Positions 57,091-64,000 of a stretch of DNA of 64,000 nt are shown one piece after another. Position 1 is the first letter of the stretch. Each line of letters opens with the position of its first letter. Made by a program: the position numbers and the translations under genes. This stretch comes from Codonopsis lanceolata (Eukaryota > Streptophyta > Magnoliopsida > Asterales > Campanulaceae): contig CM028379.1 in the NCBI GenBank assembly GCA_013146195.2, positions 155,278,437-155,342,436 on the forward strand, written 5' to 3'. The notes beneath the pieces were generated by a model. That model did not search any database, was not told where the DNA came from, and was given only the letters and a program-made list of their open reading frames with translations.

Positions 57091-59040
57091 GATCATCAAC
57101 CAAAGCCCAGATATCTCAAGAAAAGCCACCTCCTACTCCACGACACCGACGTGACTACCACCAAGTGGCCGGACACGCTACCAGTCCCTACGTGACGCCA
57201 CCAGCCACCCCGCTCGTGGCGTGATCGCTGTTCCGTTGCCGGGAACATTACGTAGCAGTACGAATACATAATCAATGGATCAACACTCCTACCAAGCAAA
57301 ACCAATCAGAGTCGAACAAACTACCACCACCCTCACCAAAGAAGCAATAACGCGGATATAGAACCAATGCCTCAAAAGCAATGAGGTCACCAAGGTCGGC
57401 ACAATGTAGACGAAGAAACTCGTGGATCAACCTCGAACTGAGGGAGATGGACCCACCGAATGAAAAAGCTCCTCATAGAGGTAAAATTGGGAACGCCGTA
57501 AATCTTACTCAGTAGAACTAGAAGAGGCCGAGCTCAAAATGTTCGAGCTCCAAAAAAAGATAACTGCTACGATTAAGCCTCCTCAAACGAGCGAACCCCG
57601 AATTACAAACGACGCTACCCTCAAAAAAGAGAAGTGGAAAGGAGAAAGCTATATCCCGCCCCAAGCAAGGTCCAAAGTTAGGAAAGCTGCGAAGCGAAAG
57701 CACCCAAGCCTAGTGTTCAAAGCCTAAGCTAACATTTCCCCAATGAACCAAGACGCCTCCCATGGAAGACGTGAGCAGGGGAATCAAAAAGCCGAAAGTT
57801 AGCAAACAGTAACTCAAACATGTGGCATCGCACAACATTCCCAAAGAATCGCCAGGTACCCAAAGCTGGTCCGAACGCCGCACCACCGAGGTACGTATCG
57901 ACCAATAAACCTTCTTTCGCCGCCGAAAGGTGAGGTCAAATTGGCGTCGACAGAGGCCATGGAGAAGTGAAAACCTATGTTATTGCCTCCCCGCAATGGC
58001 CCATTCCAAGAAAGAATGAGGAAAGCCCTCCCGCATAAAAAGATTCCTATTTTCGAGCCATACCAAGGCCTCACCAATGTCAGATCATACGGCAAGCTTT
58101 GAGGTAAAAATGAACGCAGCTTGCTCCCCGGCAGAGACGCCTGGGGAAAGATTTCATACATTGAAAGTGGAAGGCTCGAAATGGTATACGTGCCCGCCAT
58201 TGATTCTGTGGAAAGCTGGGACTAATTTAGTGCATGTTTGTCAACCGCCTTGCCCTCAAGCAGACTCCACCAAAGAAGCAAACCGACCCGCTATGGATCC
58301 AAATGTAGGATTAACGAATCCAACCAACTCTTGCTAATGATGTTCATGGCCATGGTGACCGATACCGTATATTTCTGAGAATCGACAAAATGTGCCGAAA
58401 TTGACAGATGGGGCGAGCTCGGAGGTTTGATGTGGGTGGGAAATGACCAAAGAAGATAGCTCTAGAGCCGAAAGATATCAAAATCCTACGTATAATCTGA
58501 GACCGAGGAACGTGATTAACACGCATCGTGGGAGGCGGGCAAATTGGAACCCAACTAAAAACATGATTTACAATTTGAAGCATGCGTTCACATGATGCCA
58601 CGATCCGATGAAGCGAGGAATTACCTTCGGTTCGCGAAGCCGCAGCCTAACCGCATCAAGCCGACAACAACCCTTGACTCTCATGGATGAGGATTCACAG
58701 AAGTAGGTGAAACGTCCTCATAGATATGTGAGCGTGAAGCGGATATCCTCAGATACGCATGCTTTAAGGAAATGGGCCGGGGAACGCCCACCCTCGCACC
58801 GAGCTGCAAGTACGCTAGGTTTCACAGGCACAAAAGCGGGCGTCAAAGGAACGTTATCGCTGGTCCTCTGGGAAGAAACCAATACCTCGAACGAGGAGAT
58901 TGATTTCTAGTGCTCGACCGCCATCCCCATATAACGCCCATACTCTGGCTCACCCTCCCAAACAAAATTTTGGTCGATCCATGGCTCATCAAAGAGTCAA
59001 ATACCCTCGCCGAAGAAGCGGATCGAATGGTTTTGAACGA
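57091..59040 (+). pseudogene. Degraded Gypsy leader and gag-like remnant
   Basis: Composition is much less AT-rich than the surroundings and there are many short frames. Around 58040-58240 the translated pieces (IPIFEPYQGLTNVRSY, then MNAACS) resemble the start of the plant Gypsy gag capsid domain. No intact frame exists and pol is not seen before the gap at 59041. I infer a Gypsy gag from layout and weak similarity only. Confidence 0.4.
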
Positions 59041-59140
59041 NNNNNNNNNNNNNNNNNNNNNNNNNNNNNNNNNNNNNNNNNNNNNNNNNNNNNNNNNNNN
59101 NNNNNNNNNNNNNNNNNNNNNNNNNNNNNNNNNNNNNNNN
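59041..59140. other. Assembly gap (100 N)
   Basis: Exactly 100 N, a size-unknown placeholder. The sequence type changes from Gypsy-like plus strand to minus-strand genes across it. Confidence 1.
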
Positions 59141-59329
59141 CTTGGGAATAAGTGTCTAAGACATATAAATTAGCATTTATTTACATACACTTACTTCTTA
59201 CATATATCTACTTCCCGATTATCCATTTTATGCGTAGCCTCGGAATGGTCCATCGGCGTGCCGTGACGTCCCAGCAGTGACCGGATACTCTCACAGGTAC
59301 AAAAGGGCCCCGGTCTCACGGCGTGAGCC

Positions 59330-60802
59330 TCAGGAGGTGTCCTCATCCTCCTCGTCATCAACATCACCATTGTCTTGGATACAGGGTTGGGCCGAGCCAT
59401 CACCTCTATATGCGGCGGCTTCCCTACCCGGCAGGGGGGATCGACTTCACACACGCCAAAGATTGATCTGTCGATTCGCATTGCTCAATCGGGGAGGTGC
59501 ATTCTTGGGACAGCCTCATCGGATCGGGGGCCATGGGCACCAAGGCCATGTACTCGCCGAAGTCCTCTGCTGAGCTTAAGGAACCACCGACCCCAGGAGC
59601 TTTCCGGATCCTCGCCGATTTCATTAAGCGGCGTCTATCTTGCCCACTCACTCGCCAACCGACATCCGCCTCGGTACATGCTGATGACACGAGAGTGCTT
59701 GGCTGACCAGGCACCCATGATAGATACTCATGGGATAAAGCATATACTCGAGAAAAGGCATAAAAGGCGTTTTTCTCGCAAAAGAAAGTTGAGCTCCATG
59801 CTCGCGGATGAGGTTGCCCGACCTGCATTCATATCACGACTCCTCAGTTAGGCGACGACTCACATCCGGAATGACCTGCTTTCTGCCAAATTGGCGAAGG
59901 ACTCGATACGCTAGATAAAAGGTGGTATTCTCAAGACCCGACAAGATGACTTGGGCATAGCCCCCAGTAAACATAAAAAAGTTGTCGATCCGTCAATGGC
60001 TGACTACCCATATGATCTCCATGGAGCCAATGCGCAAAAAGTACTATATCCAGTCATGCTCCGAAAAATTAGTCTGGTGAAAATGGCCGCGAGAGTCATA
60101 GCACCCGGGATCATACATTCCTCCCATAAGCACTTGGCCCATCACCCAATTAAGGTGCTCCTCCAGCCACATATGAATCAAGAGAGGGCTGCCAAAAGGG
60201 AACACTTCATCACCAGACGAAAAAGCATCCAAGCCAAACAAGGTTTCAGCCAAAATGACCGGGATAATATTTACCCGGCGATCCCAAGCCTGCAGCACAA
60301 GGTCCACGACCCGCACATCTATAAATCCGAGTCGGCCCACCAGAAGGTACCGTCCAATAACACAAAGAAAAAGGGCAGCCAACCGACACCGCAGATAAAC
60401 TGGGTCATCTTCCATGTACTCAGTATAAGCAGCGGGAAGAACAGTCAAATTAAAATTGACTCCGTTATAAAAACCCGGAGTAGCTTCGCAAGTCGAGCCG
60501 AACAACTGCCTTATTGCCATAAAAGGGTACCTCCGCGCAGAAGACACATCGATAGGCCCAATGGCTGGCATCCCCACCATACCGCAAAACTCCTCAAAAG
60601 TGGGGCACATTTCGTTCAGGCAGAAGTTAAAAAGGTGGCTCTGCACTGACCAGATACGTAGGGTCCGCCATGACAGCAGGCATCGATACCCATAGATGTG
60701 CTCAAACCACTCTCGCTCCTCTGCCCGCAAAGAAAGTATCCAGAAGTCCAGCGCATTCTCATAAATCTCTATCTCCAAAGTCGTGTAAACAAGTGCGACC
60801 AT
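59330..60802 (-). pseudogene. DUF7745 protein gene, minus strand, frameshifted after residue ~253
   Basis: ATG at 60802 (MVALVYTTLEIEIYENALDFW) opens 253 codons to 60044. The order and spacing fit DUF7745: the repeat-like start, then FNFCLNEMCPTFEEFCGM, a central helix region with LAALFLCVIGRYLL, and WDRRVNIIPVILAETLFGLDAF. Past 60044 the family pattern continues in other frames (FYLAYRVLRQFGRKQVIPDV near 59900), so one or more indels break it. An acidic tail (DNGDVDDEEDEDTS) ends at a stop at 59330-59332. DUF7745 proteins are plant-specific, of unknown function, often numerous and linked to transposons. The gene could be dead or merely mis-assembled; the gap is only 190 bases beyond its end. 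Confidence 0.8.
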
Positions 60803-60928
60803 CTCTGGAAAAAGACAAAAAATATTTCTGACTAAAGAAGAGGGAGATATAGCAAACAGAGAACTCAGATGACTTGAGTAGAGAAAGAAAGCGGATGAAT
60901 GGTGAAAATGGATGCTGCCTCGTTTTCC

Positions 60929-60935
60929 TTTTATA
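60929..60935 (-). promoter_or_regulatory. Probable TATA box of the DUF7745 gene
   Basis: The minus strand reads GTATAAAAGG about 130 bases upstream of the ATG. A GGGCGCCACCC / GGGTGGCACCC inverted motif pair lies further upstream (61018-61073). Confidence 0.55.
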
Positions 60936-61442
60936 CTGAAAATCGAAGAAACAGACGAATTTTGAGCACAGTGCACAAATAGTGGCTGAAACAGGAATAC
61001 ACAATAGAAGCCATGGGCGCCACCCATAGCCACACATGACGCAGTGCCCACAACCACTATGGGTGGCACCCAGAAACCCCATCTATGTTTCCCAAAACTG
61101 TATGGTATCCTTGTTTCGGGCTACAACTGCTCCACTGCTGGCTTTATTTGTTCACGAGAAATGGAAAAGAATACCGAAGCTAAGCCATAGCCCTCGCTGG
61201 CTGAAGAAAAATATCAAACACAGGAAGAGGCGGCTGCCTTTTCTTCTCCACAGAATGCCAGAAAAACCCGCTTTAAATCCGAAGGTGTACCCTTCCGAAC
61301 CTCCATCCATAAATTGCAGTGTGCCGTTACCCCTAGATAATGGTTTAGATTTCTTTTATTCTTAGAATAATTGAGTCTTCGCATTTAAGTCATATATCGT
61401 AGAATTATAATACATTGCATTTAGAAATGTGTACAAAGTCTG

Positions 61443-61758
61443 TTACAGCAAAAAAGCTAATAAATGCAGGTAGAAGGAGCTAATGACCGCGAGAAGATCT
61501 GCTCCTGCCAAAGCTGCCACCCATGACCCGAGGGCGGTCCCACCAATCTTGTACTCTCGTCCCTTCGCCCGAGCGTGACTAGATCCGTCGACATCATCAT
61601 CATCATCATCATCCTCGCCCCGGCGCCTAGTCTGTCTCACTGTATCATTTCCCCCGCAAGTGAACTCGTCCAAAAGCCGCTGATACAATTTGTTGATACT
61701 AAAAAAGCCCCTCGACAACTTCTTGTACGAAGACGTATCAACCTGGGAAAAGGCGTAG

Positions 61759-61827
<69 letters not shown>

Positions 61828-63312
61828 AGCCTCGAAAAAAAAAGAAAAAAAATGATGCAAGTATGAAAGAAAAAAAAAAGAAGTATACCGTGCGGGCCCG
61901 CTCTGGGATTTGGTACCGCTCAAGGATGTCAACATCGGGCAAAACCTCCTCCACAAGTCTTCCATCACGACGATACTGGAAGGTGGAGAAATCCTCAGCA
62001 GGCACAAAGAAGTCTGACTGCACGTCAGGAGTCGGACAAGAAGGCCTCGGCCTATCAGAGACGTCAGATGCACGCCTAGCTGCTGTAGAGGCAGGATGGA
62101 GCACTGTCCTCAGGAACTCCTCATATACCATGACAGGATAATCACTCTGAAGCACAATATATCTCGACAAGTATAAATACATGTTCGGCAAGAAGTTTGG
62201 GACGATCACCCAGGGAAGAGGTGCAGGAGGTGTCACTGGAGGCATCGGAAACATAAAATGCTGGCGGTTGACCCATTCGTCCATATACAGTGAATCAACC
62301 ATAATGGACACCATCAAAATCCGGCAACGGCTCATCTCCAGAGATATCATATAAGGTCCAACTAAACCCCTCCAGGGATATAAGTGCACTGTGCCCAAGC
62401 TCGAGCTCGCAATCCTATCTCGCATCCTTATCTTATCCAAAAATTTACCATCTCGATCCTCCTCTACCCGATTGGCGTTCACAAACTCAACCAGGAACGG
62501 TGGCTCGTGGATACGGTGCACAGTGGGCCAGGGGTAAAATGAAATACAGAATAAGCCCAGACCTACAAAAGAAAAAAAATAAGAAAAAGAAAGTCAACAA
62601 AAGAAAAAGAATCAAAAAAAAAAAAAAAAAAAAAAAGAAGAAAGCAAAAATCAAAAACAAAAAAATAAATAAATAAAATACCTCACAAGCCGGAGCGAAA
62701 CCGTTAAGGACTGGCGAATCATTACGGCTGGGCTTGTCCATGGAAGCATAAAGCTCAACCAGGCCTGCCTACCCCTAGTCATACTCAATGACGCGATCCA
62801 GATCCCGTAGACATCCCAGGAGGGAAACCCTCAGAGAAGTGGATGAGTTGTCAAACAGTGATACTTCTAGAGAGAAGAACAATAACGCCCTGGCAATGCA
62901 AGTCACGGCCTCGCTATCGTTCGGGTCAACCAGCCTGACGTGTGCTACCAGCCAACTCTTGATACTGTCAATCTTGATCTCGTCGGCAGTCTTATACTCG
63001 GGTTCAAAACCCAAAAGATCCTATACCACGTCATGATGATGTCGAAGGGTGTAGTTCGGCTCCAAAGCCCTACCAATGTCGATAGAAATACCCGTGATCG
63101 TAGCAAAATCGCACGGGGTCAATGTGGCCTCCCCCCAGCTGAAATGGGAAGGTATGGGTGGTATCCCACCATGCACTAGTAATCCCGAAAAACTTCAAAG
63201 ATGGGCATATAGCTGCGGAAGGGACGGAAAGCCCGCAAAAACACACTAAAGCCAGAAGACTCCACCAGGAGTTGTTCGCAGCTGGCTCGAACCCTGTTAA
63301 AGCTCTTTGCAC
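61443..63312 (-). pseudogene. Plant-mobile-domain (PMD) protein gene, 3' three exons, small indels
   Basis: Three splice junctions are readable on the minus strand: acceptor CTTTTCAG at 63313; intron 62563-62681 (GTATTT...TTTGTAG); intron 61743-61888 (GTATAC...TTCCCAG), which contains a TA microsatellite. Exons: 63312-62682, 62562-61889 and 61742-61443. Family signs: SSGFSVFLRAFRPF, FSWGEATLTPCDFATITGI, AVTCIARALLFFSLEV, LRDLDRVIEYDWG and VWAY at the second exon start. Exons 2 and 3 join in frame (ERART|VDTSS). The tail has a run of seven aspartates. Two or three frame changes in exon 1 and one near 62540 spoil the reading. PMD domains occur in MAIN/MAIL-type nuclear proteins and in transposons; which applies here is open. 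Earlier exons lie beyond the window. Confidence 0.75.
61763..61824. repeat. (TA)n microsatellite inside an intron of the PMD gene
   Basis: About 31 TA units between the donor at 61888 and acceptor at 61743. It gives the odd Ile-Tyr frames on both strands, which are not proteins. Confidence 0.9.
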
Positions 63313-63313
63313 C

Positions 63314-64000
63314 TGAAAAGAAAAAAAAATAGCAGCATCTCAGAATTAGAAAGGAAAAGGGAGGTAAATTTTTATCTCTCACTAAATCTTATGCATGTCA
63401 TAATACTATGCTATTCTTGCTAAGCATGTCAAAATAAATATATATTGTTGCATAAAATATCCATGTTGCATTTTGCATGCGTACATATCAGATAAATTAA
63501 ATCATGCCCTATTTTGCATATTTATGTTGCACTTTAAAAAATATATTGCATAAAAAATCATAAAATATTGCATCTTGCATATTTCGCATATAAAAAAAAT
63601 GTGTTGCATCTTGCATATCGCACATAAAAAAAGTATGATGCATTTTTGCATTCAAAAGAAAATTCATGTTGCATTTTTGCACACATTTTATAAAATATTC
63701 ATGTGACATTTTAGCAAGCATTTAAATATCTCTACGGCGCATTTGCATACATAAGACTGATGAAAGTGATAAATGATATATTCATGCCTTAGCAATCCAT
63801 CATATGCGATCATCTCCAAATAGTTACATATTGCATTTGTTTGAATAAAAATATTGCAAGCATTGAAAATAAAGTATTTATGTGGCATTTTGCATACAAT
63901 ATATCTCTGCAATGCATGCATGCATCCGAAAATATATCGAAAAAAATGCACCATGTATCCGAAAAGTCTATTGCATAAGCACACATCATAAAAAATATTT
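63314..64000. repeat. Degenerate GCAT-rich repeat, likely intronic
   Basis: ATGTTGCATTTTGCAT-like phrases recur many times without a fixed period (63460-63970). It starts just after the exon acceptor at 63313, so it is probably an intron of the PMD gene or an older repeat in it. Confidence 0.55.

Noticed and set aside
61740..61763. FYAFS similarity between the DUF7745 and PMD gene ends
   Set aside because: In the PMD gene these codons are the pyrimidine tract of the acceptor at 61743, so the resemblance is chance.

Overview
The window is nuclear DNA of a flowering plant, probably a heterozygous eudicot. The intergenic DNA is AT-rich and crowded with Ty1/Copia and Ty3/Gypsy LTR retrotransposons, Tourist, Stowaway and hAT-type MITEs and plant-only domains (CRF-type AP2/ERF, DUF7745, plant mobile domain). 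I cannot name the species. The only gene of clear regular cellular function is a cytokinin response factor-like (CRF) transcription factor on the minus strand. It appears twice, at 11.45-12.76 kb and 26.65-27.92 kb.

Layout. 1-6249: a Ty1/Copia element on the minus strand with broken gag-pol; its 5' LTR carries a 760-bp Tourist-like MITE. 6.25-14.33 kb: unit A, with CRF copy A, a 942-bp hAT-type insertion and half of a long inverted-repeat element. 14.33-21.13 kb: a decayed Tat-lineage Ty3/Gypsy element (two RNase H domains, an array of hairpins, a probable antisense coding region) that runs into a 100-N gap. 21.23-29.49 kb: unit B, a near-identical repeat of unit A that starts inside the same Copia element, carries the same MITE, and lacks the hAT and Gypsy insertions. 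I think A and B are most likely two haplotypes placed in tandem by the assembly; a real tandem duplication is the alternative.

29.5-50.4 kb: no convincing gene. It is a mosaic of MITEs with readable target-site duplications (hAT at 31.77 and 36.31 kb, Tourist at 38.70 kb), two solo LTRs (39.14 and 41.20 kb), a 1.8-kb LTR-like element nested in a Tourist relic (42.26 kb), TA arrays, putative Helitron ends and a 2-kb AAT-rich foldback structure (47.5-49.5 kb). 50.49-55.86 kb: a complete but inactive Copia element with both LTRs and a 5-bp target duplication.

56.4-59.0 kb holds a degraded Gypsy LTR and gag-like remnant ending at a second 100-N gap. 59.3-63.3 kb holds two minus-strand plant-specific genes or gene-like transposon cargo: a DUF7745 protein with its own TATA box and a plant-mobile-domain protein with three readable splice junctions. 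Both are interrupted by small indels that may be assembly errors. The end (63.4-64 kb) is a degenerate GCAT-rich repeat, probably part of an intron of the mobile-domain gene.
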